Source: DASXKD01 sp963806145
Lineage (GTDB): Bacteria; Actinomycetota; Actinomycetes; Streptosporangiales; Streptosporangiaceae
Reading direction: 5' to 3'
Assembly (NCBI GenBank): GCA_963806145.1
Contig: CAWDXD010000038.1
Span: 248,001-312,000 of the forward strand
Length of the DNA: 64,000 nucleotides
In this document: one piece after another, positions 35,598 through 43,834 of the stretch
Layout of the letters: the number at the start of each line of letters is the position of its first letter
How positions within the stretch are numbered: position 1 is the first letter of the stretch
Made by a program: the position numbers and the translations under genes
The notes under the pieces: generated by a model
The model's input: only the letters and a program-made list of their open reading frames with translations
Databases searched by the model: none
Told to the model about the DNA's origin: nothing

Positions 35598-37769
35598 ATG
35601 GATACGACCCTGTCCCGCGTGCCTATCGGCCAGCTCCTTGATGGCCGGTACCGGGTGGAGTCCCATCTCGCGCACGGCGGGATGGCAACCGTCTACCTGG
35701 GCACCGATACTCGGCTCGACCGGACGGTCGCGCTGAAGATCATGCATGCGGAGCTCGCCAGCGACGAGGACTTCGTCCGGCGGTTCGTCTCCGAGGCCAG
35801 GTCGGTCGCCAGGCTTTCCCACCCGAACGTGGTCACGGTGTACGACCAGGGCGCCGACGGGCGCACCCTGTACCTGGCCATGGAGTACGTGCCCGGCCGG
35901 ACCCTGCGGGACCTGCTGCACGAGCGCACCAGGCTGCGCCCGCGCGAGGCGCTCGACATCATCGAGGGCGTCCTGTCCGGATTGGCCGCCGCGCACGCCG
36001 CCGGGATCGCGCACCGTGACGTCAAGCCGGAAAACGTGCTGCTCGGGGACGCCCACTCGGTCAAGGTCGCGGACTTCGGCCTGGCCAGGCTGCTCACCGA
36101 CGTGAGCCACACCAAGAGCGGCCTGCTCATCGGCACCGCCGCCTATCTCGCCCCGGAGCAGGTGGCCGGGGGCCGGTCCGACTTCCGCACCGACGTGTAC
36201 GCGACCGGGATCATGCTGTTCGAGCTGCTCACCGGCCGTCAGCCGTTTACCGGCGACACCCCCCTCGCGGTGGCGTACCGGCACGTCAACGAGGTTGTCC
36301 CGGCGCCCTCCAGCCTGGTCCCCGGGCTGCCGCCCGCGCTGGACTCCCTGGTGGCCCTGGCCACGGGCAGGGATCCGGACCTGCGCCCGGCCGACGCCGG
36401 GCAGTTCCTGCGTGCCGTCACCGGCGCCCGGCACGGCCTGCCGCTCGACGTCCCGGCGCCCGCACCCTACGGCCAGGTCGCGCCGCCCGGCGCCGCACCC
36501 GGCCTGCCCGGCGCCGCCCCTGCCGCTGGCCTCGGCGTCATGCCCGGCAACGCTCCCTGGCCCGACGCCTCGAGCGCGGACACCGCCCCGCCCCGGGCCG
36601 TCGTCGCGCCGGTGTGGCCAGCCCCGCCGCCTGCCGAGTGGCCCGCCCCGCCGTCCGGGGCACCGTCCGGCGGGTGGCCACAGGCGCCCGCCGCAGGCTG
36701 GCCGGATGCGCCGCAGAACGGTAACGACCTGGATGTAGTCCCGGGCATGGCGGCGGGAACGGCGGTCCAGCCCTACGGCGTCGCGCGCGCCGAGCCCTAC
36801 CGCCAGGCCACCAACCAGACCCTCATCGTCTCCGCGTCCGATGCTCCGTACGGGGGGACCACGGCGCGGGAATCACGGCTGCAGCGGCTGCTGTTCAGCC
36901 GCAGGCTCGCCTACCTCGCGGCCGGCCTCGCCGTGGTGCTGGTGTTCGGCCTGCTCGGCTGGTGGATGTTCCAGGGCCGGTACACGATCGTGCCCAAGGT
37001 CACCGGGGTCTCCGCGGCAACGGCCCAGGCCGACCTGCGCGACGTCGGGCTCACCCCGGGTACCACCACGACCGTGCTGGACAACGGCGTCGCCAAGGGC
37101 CTGGTGATCCGGACCAGCCCGGCGAACGGGTCCCGGATAACGCGCGGCGGCCGGGTCGACCTCGTCGTGTCGGCCGGCCCGCACATGATCAGCATGCCGC
37201 AGGTGACCGGGCGGACCCTGACCGATGCGCAGGCGGCCATCAGGCACGCGGGCCTGAGCCCCGGGAAGGTCAAGACGGTCACGTCCACCACGATCCCCGC
37301 CGGGATCGTCATCTCCACCGATCCCACGGCCGGCACGTCATGGCCGCAGCCCAAGCCGGTGTCCATCATGCTGAGCGCGGGCCCGCCACTGCCCAACTTC
37401 GTCGGCCAGGACAAGTCGGTGGCCGAGCAGTGGACGGCCGCCAACGGCGTGAAGCTCAACGAGGTGACCGCCGCGCACAGCGACCAGCCGGTCGGCATGG
37501 TTGTCAGGCAGTCCGCCCCGCCGGGCAGCGCGTTCACCAACGGCGAGGTCATCACGATCCAGATCTCGCCGGGCCCGCCCATGGTCAACATTCCCAACGT
37601 CAACGGGCTGCGGGTTCCCAAGGCGGTGGACATCCTGCGCAGCGCCGGCTTCGTGGTGCAGATCAACCAGGTCGGGCCGTTCAACGTGGTGTTCAACTAC
37701 AGCCCGCAGGGACAGGCCCCGAAGGGCAGCACGATCACGCTGACCACCGGGCTCCCCCACTTCGGCTGA
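35598..37769 (+). CDS. pknL: membrane Ser/Thr protein kinase with four PASTA domains (PknL-type)
   Basis: A 723-residue receptor kinase. The cytosolic kinase domain (about 15-275) has the glycine loop LAHGGMATVYLG, Lys47 in VALKIMH, HRDVKPEN with catalytic Asp141, DFG at 159-161, and APEQV. A Pro/Ala-rich juxtamembrane linker (~280-430) leads to one transmembrane helix (~437-457, AYLAAGLAVVLVFGLLGWW). Four extracellular PASTA repeats follow, starting near 463, which usually bind muropeptides or lipid II. The M. tuberculosis PknL at this locus lacks PASTA domains, so this form is sensor-complete. The Rv2175c-like substrate is nearby. The kinase has a leaderless-type promoter. Confidence 0.95.
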   Translation: MDTTLSRVPIGQLLDGRYRVESHLAHGGMATVYLGTDTRLDRTVALKIMHAELASDEDFVRRFVSEARSVARLSHPNVVTVYDQGADGRTLYLAMEYVPGRTLRDLLHERTRLRPREALDIIEGVLSGLAAAHAAGIAHRDVKPENVLLGDAHSVKVADFGLARLLTDVSHTKSGLLIGTAAYLAPEQVAGGRSDFRTDVYATGIMLFELLTGRQPFTGDTPLAVAYRHVNEVVPAPSSLVPGLPPALDSLVALATGRDPDLRPADAGQFLRAVTGARHGLPLDVPAPAPYGQVAPPGAAPGLPGAAPAAGLGVMPGNAPWPDASSADTAPPRAVVAPVWPAPPPAEWPAPPSGAPSGGWPQAPAAGWPDAPQNGNDLDVVPGMAAGTAVQPYGVARAEPYRQATNQTLIVSASDAPYGGTTARESRLQRLLFSRRLAYLAAGLAVVLVFGLLGWWMFQGRYTIVPKVTGVSAATAQADLRDVGLTPGTTTTVLDNGVAKGLVIRTSPANGSRITRGGRVDLVVSAGPHMISMPQVTGRTLTDAQAAIRHAGLSPGKVKTVTSTTIPAGIVISTDPTAGTSWPQPKPVSIMLSAGPPLPNFVGQDKSVAEQWTAANGVKLNEVTAAHSDQPVGMVVRQSAPPGSAFTNGEVITIQISPGPPMVNIPNVNGLRVPKAVDILRSAGFVVQINQVGPFNVVFNYSPQGQAPKGSTITLTTGLPHFG

Positions 37770-37837
37770 GCCCACGGCATCCGGCGCGGCGGCCCGGGCG
37801 AGCGGGGCCCCCAGACTGACCGACCGGGGCGGCTGAG

Positions 37838-37868
37838 CAGGTCAGATGACCAAGCATTAGAGTTTTTT
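37838..37868 (+). terminator. possible terminator region after the kinase gene
   Basis: GGTCA-GA-TGACC (37841-37852) forms a short hairpin about 70 bp after the stop codon, and a T6 run follows at 37863-37868. The spacing between stem and T-run is longer than ideal. The rest of the 37770-38055 gap has a TTGACC motif near 37877 but no convincing promoter. Confidence 0.3.
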
Positions 37869-38055
37869 CCACAGGGTTTGACCTGGAAGTTATACAACAC
37901 CCGGCCGTTATGCCTGCCCTGGCCGGTACGATCCGCTTTGGGCCGGGCTATTGGCCGCCTCCCCCGCACGCGCCGGGCTGCGCCGGGCGTCCGAGGTCGC
38001 CGAACGGGGCTGTCCACGGGTGAGAGCAGGCAAAAGGTTGAGGGAGACGCCAGCC

Positions 38056-39705
38056 GTGAGCGAAACGCTTGCCAAGACTTCTGCGGACGGGTCCCAGGGT
38101 GGTGCCCCGGCCCAGCAGGGGCGCCGGCCAGCCTGGCTCACGCCGGTCAACCTGACAATCATCATCATCACCCTGGTCGCGCTCGCCCTGCGCGTCTACT
38201 ACCAGTACAAGCGCCCCGGATTCCTGCTCGGGGTCACCGAGTACGACGACGGGCCGTACTTCGGCAGCGCGGTCCGCTTGGTGCACGGCTCCATGCCCTA
38301 CCGGGACTTCGTCCTCGTGCAGCCGCCCGGCATCACCCTGCTGATGAGCCCGGTCGCGCTGCTGACCCACTGGACCGGCACCGCCTGGGGCCTGGCCATC
38401 GGCCGGATTCTCACGGTGCTGGCCGGTGCCGCGGGGGTTGCCCTCGCGGGCCTGCTCGTGCGCCACCGCGGGCTGCTGGCGGTCCTGCTGACCTGCGGGA
38501 TCGTGGCCGTCTACGCCGACAGCGTGGCCGCGGCGCACACGGTACTCGTCGAGCCGTGGCTGGTGCTGTTCTGCCTGGCCGGCGCGGTGACGGTGTTCGA
38601 CGGCGACCGGATCACGGCCAGTACCAGGCGCCTCGTCTGGGGCGGTGTCCTGTTCGGTTTCGGGGGCGCCGTGGAGGCGTGGGCGATCGTGCCCGTACTC
38701 GTCCTTGCCGCGCTCTGCCTGCCCCGGGTCAAGCGCGCCGCCGTGTTCGCCGGCGGGGTCGCGGCCGGGTTCGTGATTCCCGTGCTGCCGTTCGCCATCG
38801 CCGCACCCAGCCAGCTCTACCGCAGCCTCATCACCGCCCAGGTCGGGTACCGGGCCCACGCCGTCCGGGTGGGAGTGCTGCTCCGGCTCAGGAACATCAT
38901 CGGCTTCCCGTACGCGCTGGGCTGGTCGAGGAGCCTCGTGGTGGTGGCCGTGCTCGCGCTGGTGATCTTCGTGGTCGTCACCCAGGCCGCCGCCATCGTG
39001 GTGACCCAGCAGCCACCGCCCACCCTGGACTGGTTCGCGACCGTGTCGGCCGTGCTGATCATCGGGATTTTCCTGTGGCCGCCCCAGTTCCACTACCACT
39101 TCGCCGAGTTCCTCGCGCCGTTCATGGCGCTGACTCTCGCGTTGCCGGTGTCCCGGCTGCTCGGCGGCGCAAGGCCGGACGGCCTGGCGCTCACCTGGCC
39201 GCCCACGGGCAGCGCGAAGACCGCCCGCCGGGCCGGCCTGGCCATCGTCAGCGTGTCGGCGGTGGCGCTCGCGGTGGTGGCGGCCTTCCAGTTCCGTTCC
39301 GAGACCGGGGCGACGCGGGTCATCGGCCCGATACCGGCCGCGATCGACCAGCTGATCCCACCCGGCGCGTGCGTGCTGACCGATCAGTCGTCGGTCACCC
39401 TCGCCGCCAACCGGTTCGTCTCCACCGACCCGAACTGCCCCAAGCTGATAGACAGCCTGGGCACCACCCTGGCACTGTCCAACGGCCTCAAACCGCAGAC
39501 CGGGGCGGCAAACGTCGCGGCGGTGAACACGGAGTGGAACCAGGCGTTCAGCAAGGCCCAGTACGTGCTGCTCACCGCCAGCAACCCCCGGCGGATCGCA
39601 TGGACCCCGCAGCTCGAGGCCTACCTCGCCAGTCATTTCAGCCAGGTCTACCAATCCCCCCGCAAGCTCACCCTCTACGTGCGCAAGGGCCTGCATGCGG
39701 GCTGA
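38056..39705 (+). CDS. GT-C-fold polytopic membrane glycosyltransferase-like protein (paralogue 1)
   Basis: A 549-residue integral membrane protein with about ten hydrophobic helices. The first (TPVNLTIIIITLVALALRVY) is followed by an extracytoplasmic loop containing YDDGPYFGSAVRLVHGSMPY, RDFVLVQPPGI. An acidic pair after the first helix and an Arg-rich loop are typical of GT-C enzymes that use polyprenyl-phosphate sugars (ArnT/GT39/GT87-like). A soluble C-terminal part (~430-549; IPPGACVLTDQSSVTLAANRF) looks like a periplasmic domain. GTG at 38056 with GGGAG upstream is the preferred start. The next gene is a close paralogue. The sugar and acceptor are unknown. Confidence 0.75.
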   Translation: MSETLAKTSADGSQGGAPAQQGRRPAWLTPVNLTIIIITLVALALRVYYQYKRPGFLLGVTEYDDGPYFGSAVRLVHGSMPYRDFVLVQPPGITLLMSPVALLTHWTGTAWGLAIGRILTVLAGAAGVALAGLLVRHRGLLAVLLTCGIVAVYADSVAAAHTVLVEPWLVLFCLAGAVTVFDGDRITASTRRLVWGGVLFGFGGAVEAWAIVPVLVLAALCLPRVKRAAVFAGGVAAGFVIPVLPFAIAAPSQLYRSLITAQVGYRAHAVRVGVLLRLRNIIGFPYALGWSRSLVVVAVLALVIFVVVTQAAAIVVTQQPPPTLDWFATVSAVLIIGIFLWPPQFHYHFAEFLAPFMALTLALPVSRLLGGARPDGLALTWPPTGSAKTARRAGLAIVSVSAVALAVVAAFQFRSETGATRVIGPIPAAIDQLIPPGACVLTDQSSVTLAANRFVSTDPNCPKLIDSLGTTLALSNGLKPQTGAANVAAVNTEWNQAFSKAQYVLLTASNPRRIAWTPQLEAYLASHFSQVYQSPRKLTLYVRKGLHAG

Positions 39706-39793
39706 CAGGACGGCGCGCCCCACGGCATTGAAGGGGGAAGGGGCGGCGGGCTGGGGCCCGGCACGCGGGGGGAAAGCAGGCGGCGATGACGGG

Positions 39794-41416
39794 ATGACTG
39801 CCACGATGGCTCCGGGCACATCCTCCGGTGACACCGCGGCACCGCGCGGCTGGGGTACCCCCGGGGTGCGCGCGGCGATCATCAGCACCAGCCTGATCGG
39901 CCTGGCCCTGCGCCTGTGGATCTTGTTCTTGCCGGGCCTGATGTCGATCACCCAGTACGACGACGGGCCATACTTCGGCAGCGCGGTCCGGCTCATCCAC
40001 GGCGTGCTGCCCTACCGTGACTACGCCTTCGTCCAGCCACCGGGCATCACCGAGCTGATGGCCCCGGCCGCGCTCGAGTCCTTCCTCGGCGGCACCGCCT
40101 GGGCCCTGGTCATGGCCCGGTTCCTGTGCGTCTTCGCGGGGACCGCCGCGGTGCTGCTCGCCGGGATCCTGGTGCGCCACCGCGGAGCCCTGGCCGTGCT
40201 GCTGACCGGCGGCATCCTCGCCATCTACCCGCCCGCCGCGGAGTCTGCGCGCACCGTCCTGCTCGAACCCTGGCTGGTGCTGTTCTGCCTGGCCGGGGTG
40301 GTGGCCGTCTTCGACGGCGACCGGCTGACGTCCCGGACCAGCCGGCTGGCCTGGGGCGGCGTGGCGTTCGGCTTCGGCGGCGCGATCAAGGTATGGGCGA
40401 TCGTGCCGGTGCTCGTGATCGTCGTGCTGTGCCTGCCGCACGTGCGCCGGGCCGCGGTGTTCGCCGGCGGGGTCGCGGCCGGCTTCCTGATCCCGGTCCT
40501 GCCGATCGCGATCGCTTCCCCCGGGCGCTTCTATGACGAAGTCGTGGTGGCCCAGCTTGCCAGGATCGGGCCGCGGCTCGCGGCCTGGATGCGCTTCCCC
40601 TCGATGGCGGGCATTTCCAAGACGCTTACTCCGGCCACCGTGATAGCGCTGGCGGTCACGGTGCTGGTGGTGGTGATCGCTGCCCAGATCGCCGCGTCGC
40701 TTGTCACCCGGCGCCCGCCCGCTCCGCTGGACTGGTTCGCGCTGGTGTCCGCGGCACTGATCGTGGCCGTGTTCCTGTGGCCTGCCTACTACGCGGCCCA
40801 CTACGCCACCTTCCTCGGGCCGTTCCTCGCGCTGTCGGTGTCACTGCCGGTCGCCCGGCTGGCGGAGGGGCTCGCGTCCCGCCGCGCCGGACGGGACCGG
40901 CCCGCGGCGCGCCCGGCCACGCCGTGGCTGGCCAGGGCCGGCCTGATCGTGCTCGGGCTGGCCGTGCTGGCGGGCGCGGTCGCGCAGGCGGGGCCGCCGA
41001 CCAGCTTCACGGCCCGCTTCGACGTCCCGGCGGTGAAGCTGCGGCAGATCCCCAAGGGCGCCTGTGTGCTCACCGACTCGTCCGTCTACCTCCTCATCAG
41101 CAACCGGTTCACCTCCGGCGTGCCGGGCTGCTCGCAGATGGTCGACAGCCTCGGCACCGACCTGGCGCTCGGCGACGGCCGCCGGCCGGGATCGGGCGCT
41201 GGTCAGGTACCCGCCGTGAGCAAGGCGTGGCATCAGGCCTTCAGTACCGCCGGATGGGTGCTGCTGACGTCGAAGAGTTCGGTACGAATACCGTGGAATC
41301 CCGCACTCCTCGCCTACTTCCACAGTCACTTCCGGCTGGTGCGGCAGGTGAATACCTCCACCCTGTACGTCCGGGACGGGGCCAGGCCAGCCCGCAAACC
41401 GAGTACGGCAGGATGA
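39794..41416 (+). CDS. GT-C-fold polytopic membrane glycosyltransferase-like protein (paralogue 2)
   Basis: A 540-residue paralogue of the preceding protein that shares the diagnostic loop (YDDGPYFGSAVRLIHG, then LPYRDYAFVQPPGI) and LLEPWLVLFCLAG, FAGGVAAGFLIPVLPIAIA and LDWFALVSAALIVAVFLWP. The two proteins differ mostly at the N-terminus and in the periplasmic C-terminal domain (IPKGACVLTDSSVYLLISNRF). The tandem arrangement points to gene duplication followed by divergence, possibly of acceptor. The start at ATG 39794 gives a short cytosolic leader; a longer in-frame reading overlaps the upstream gene. Likely role: transfer of a lipid-linked sugar to a cell-envelope polymer or protein. Confidence 0.75.
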   Translation: MTATMAPGTSSGDTAAPRGWGTPGVRAAIISTSLIGLALRLWILFLPGLMSITQYDDGPYFGSAVRLIHGVLPYRDYAFVQPPGITELMAPAALESFLGGTAWALVMARFLCVFAGTAAVLLAGILVRHRGALAVLLTGGILAIYPPAAESARTVLLEPWLVLFCLAGVVAVFDGDRLTSRTSRLAWGGVAFGFGGAIKVWAIVPVLVIVVLCLPHVRRAAVFAGGVAAGFLIPVLPIAIASPGRFYDEVVVAQLARIGPRLAAWMRFPSMAGISKTLTPATVIALAVTVLVVVIAAQIAASLVTRRPPAPLDWFALVSAALIVAVFLWPAYYAAHYATFLGPFLALSVSLPVARLAEGLASRRAGRDRPAARPATPWLARAGLIVLGLAVLAGAVAQAGPPTSFTARFDVPAVKLRQIPKGACVLTDSSVYLLISNRFTSGVPGCSQMVDSLGTDLALGDGRRPGSGAGQVPAVSKAWHQAFSTAGWVLLTSKSSVRIPWNPALLAYFHSHFRLVRQVNTSTLYVRDGARPARKPSTAG

Positions 41417-41521
41417 GCAGGCCGGAATCATCCCCGATGCCGCACCCGGTCGGCGTCGCCTAGTTACCGTTACATGGTGAAAATGAGAAACCTGCCAGAT
41501 GATCCAGGAGAAGGCCGCACC

Positions 41522-43657
41522 ATGACGGGTGCGGATGGGGAAGTCACAGCGCAGGCTGCCAGCCAGCCCAGCAGGCCGGCCGGGGAACGGCCGCAGGAAA
41601 GACCGCCGGCGCAAGCGCCGGCGCCCGAGACGGCGGCCGAAACCCCCAGGGAACGCGCCAGGCTGGCGTTCGCCAGCTTCCTGATGCTCTTCGTGGAACT
41701 CGCCCTGATCAGGTGGGTGACCGCGAACAACGTCTACGTGACCAAGGCCACCAACTTCGTCCTGCTCGCAAGTTTCCTCGGCATCGGCATCGGCTTCCTG
41801 AATGCCCGGACCAAGCGCGACTACCTGCGCTGGACACCGGTGGCACTGCTGCTGCTCGTGTCCTTCGTGCTCGGGTTCCCGGTGATCCTGCAGACGCTGA
41901 ACGGCCCGCACCCCTTCCAGGGCCTGCACGGCGCCCCGGCGCTGCCCCAGCCGGTCAGCCTCGGCGTGGTCTTCCTGCTGGTAACCGGCGTGATGGCGGG
42001 CCTGGGCCAGGGCACGGCGCGGATGTTCGTCCGCTTCCGGCCGCTGCGCGCCTACCGGCTCGACATCCTCGGCAGCCTCGCCGGGATCGCGGCGTTCACC
42101 GGGCTGTCCTTCCTTGACCAGCCACCGGGCACCTGGGGCGTCATCGCCTGCGCCGGGCTGCTTGTCCTGCTCGCCCCCCACATCCGGTGGTGGCAGATCC
42201 TCGCCGTCGCGAGCGTCGCGACCCTGCTGCTGCTGGAGTCGGTCATCCCGGCGCAGGAGTGGTCGCCCTACAACAAGCTGTCGTACAACCAGACGCACGG
42301 GCAGACCGGGGCGCTGTACGTGTCCGCGAACAACATCCCTTACCAGGCGGCCCGTTCCCTGGCCCTGATGCACAAGCAGAAGGCGTTCTACTTCTACCCC
42401 TACCGGCACGTCACCACGGCGTCGCTGGGCAACGTCCTGATCATCGGATCCGGGACGGGCAACGACGCGGCCGTCGCGCTGGCCGAGGGCGCCAGGCACG
42501 TCGACACGGTGGAGATCGACCCGTTGCTGGTGCGGCTGGGCAACATGCACCCGAACCACCCCTACTCCAGCCCCAGGCTGACCGCGCACATCGACGACGG
42601 GCGCGCCTTCCTGCAGGACACCTCGCAGCACTACAACCTGATCCTGTTCGCGCTGCCCGACTCGCTGACCGCGCTGGCCGGGCAGTCCGGGATCCGCCTG
42701 GAGAGCTATCTGCTCACCTTGCAGTCACTCCAAGCGGTGCGCGCCCACCTGGCACCGGGCGGGACGTTCGCGATGTACAACTACTACGCGCCGTTCCTGG
42801 AGAGCCGGTATGCATCCACGATCGAGGACGCGTTCGGGCGGACGCCCTGCACCGAGGTCGGGCCGCCGCTCGGCGGGCGCCGCCTGGCCGTGCTCACCGT
42901 GCACCCGGCCGGGCCGGTGCCGAACTGCGCCGGTTTCTTCCACGGCCGCACGATCGCCGCGGCGACCGACGACCACCCGTTCCCCTACCTGCCGGGCAAC
43001 GACATCCCGAAGCAGTACCTGTGGATGATCGCGGCCATCTTCGCCGCGTCGCTGCTGCTGGTCCGGATCGGCGGCGGGTCGTTCTCCCGGATGCGGAACT
43101 ACGTGGACCTGGCCTTCATGGGAGCCGCGTTCCTGCTGCTGGAGACCAAGAACATCGTGCAGTTCGCGCTGTTGTTCGGCACCACCTGGCTGGTGAACTC
43201 GCTGGTGTTCGCGGGCGTGCTGGTCGCGGTGTACCTGGCCGTGGAGACCGCCAGCCATCTCCGATTGCCACGCCCGAGCGTGCTCTACGCCGCGCTCATC
43301 GCGTCGCTCGCCCTCACCTGGGTGGTACCGCAGGAGTCGCTGGTGGGCCTGCCCATCGTGGCCCGCTTTGTCGCGGCCAGCGCCCTGGCCTTCGCCCCGA
43401 TCTACCTGGCCAACCTCATCTTCTCCCAGCGATTCTCCGACGTGGCGACCTCCGGTGATGCCTTCGCGGCCAACCTGCTCGGGGCCATGGTCGGCGGGGT
43501 CCTGGAATACATCGCCTTGATCACCGGGTACCGGTTCCTGCTGATCGTCATCGGCGTGCTCTACGGCTTGGCGTTCGTGAGCAGCAGGTTCCTGATCAGG
43601 CGGCAATCGGGCGGCGTGACCGGAGCCGGGGTGCAGGCCCCGGTGGGCGTGCGCTAG
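41522..43657 (+). CDS. membrane-embedded spermidine-synthase-like protein
   Basis: A 711-residue protein. N-terminal transmembrane helices (from ASFLMLFVELALIRWV) are followed by a central SAM-methyltransferase-like/spermidine-synthase fold and several C-terminal helices. The central domain has VLIIGSGTGNDAAVALAEGA, DTVEIDPLLVRLGNMHP and IDDGRAFLQ. At the position where polyamine synthases carry the catalytic Asp (Y-D-x-I-x-x-D) it reads YNLILFALPDS, so aminopropyl transfer is doubtful. ATG at 41522 has GGAGAAGG upstream. It follows the GT-C pair by ~100 bp on the same strand, suggesting a common envelope-related pathway. Chemistry unknown. Confidence 0.8.
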   Translation: MTGADGEVTAQAASQPSRPAGERPQERPPAQAPAPETAAETPRERARLAFASFLMLFVELALIRWVTANNVYVTKATNFVLLASFLGIGIGFLNARTKRDYLRWTPVALLLLVSFVLGFPVILQTLNGPHPFQGLHGAPALPQPVSLGVVFLLVTGVMAGLGQGTARMFVRFRPLRAYRLDILGSLAGIAAFTGLSFLDQPPGTWGVIACAGLLVLLAPHIRWWQILAVASVATLLLLESVIPAQEWSPYNKLSYNQTHGQTGALYVSANNIPYQAARSLALMHKQKAFYFYPYRHVTTASLGNVLIIGSGTGNDAAVALAEGARHVDTVEIDPLLVRLGNMHPNHPYSSPRLTAHIDDGRAFLQDTSQHYNLILFALPDSLTALAGQSGIRLESYLLTLQSLQAVRAHLAPGGTFAMYNYYAPFLESRYASTIEDAFGRTPCTEVGPPLGGRRLAVLTVHPAGPVPNCAGFFHGRTIAAATDDHPFPYLPGNDIPKQYLWMIAAIFAASLLLVRIGGGSFSRMRNYVDLAFMGAAFLLLETKNIVQFALLFGTTWLVNSLVFAGVLVAVYLAVETASHLRLPRPSVLYAALIASLALTWVVPQESLVGLPIVARFVAASALAFAPIYLANLIFSQRFSDVATSGDAFAANLLGAMVGGVLEYIALITGYRFLLIVIGVLYGLAFVSSRFLIRRQSGGVTGAGVQAPVGVR

Positions 43658-43660
43658 GCT
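43655..43660 (+). promoter_or_regulatory. -10 box (TAGGCT) of the aromatic leader transcript
   Basis: TAGGCT, whose first three bases are the stop codon of the preceding gene, is followed by 6 nt and the GTG of the leader peptide. This would make the attenuation leader a leaderless mRNA. Confidence 0.55.
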
Positions 43661-43666
43661 GCACCC

Positions 43667-43741
43667 GTGCGCTCGCAGTTCGAGTTTTGGTATGGCTACC
43701 GGCCCGGTTCCCGGACGGTCGCCCGCCAGACACTGCGCTGA
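43667..43741 (+). CDS. aromatic amino-acid leader peptide of the DAHP synthase gene
   Basis: A 24-codon frame beginning GTG encodes MRSQFEFWYGYRPGSRT and a short basic end, stopping at TGA 43741. Five of seven consecutive residues are aromatic (F-E-F-W-Y-G-Y), exactly the three end products of the pathway that DAHP synthase begins. It is followed 18 nt later by a strong terminator-like hairpin and then by the synthase gene. This is the standard design of a transcription attenuator in which ribosome stalling on scarce Phe, Trp or Tyr tRNAs prevents the terminator from forming. Confidence 0.85.
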   Translation: MRSQFEFWYGYRPGSRTVARQTLR

Positions 43742-43759
43742 CGCGAAACGACCTGATGA

Positions 43760-43796
43760 CAAGCCCCGGGCCCGCAAGGCCCGGGGCTTGTTTGTC
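43760..43796 (+). terminator. attenuator hairpin upstream of DAHP synthase
   Basis: CAAGCCCCGGGCC (43760-43772) pairs perfectly with GGCCCGGGGCTTG (43778-43790) around a CGCAA loop, and TTTGTC follows. Thirteen perfect base pairs with a short T-rich tail make it the best intrinsic-terminator candidate in the window. It lies between the aromatic leader peptide and the DAHP synthase start. Confidence 0.9.
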
Positions 43797-43834
43797 GTGA
43801 CAGGCCGGCCAGAGCAACTTTCAGAGGAGACCCG

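Noticed and set aside
41522..43657. True spermidine synthase
   Set aside because: The catalytic Asp position reads YNLIL, and the domain is embedded between membrane helices, unlike SpeE.
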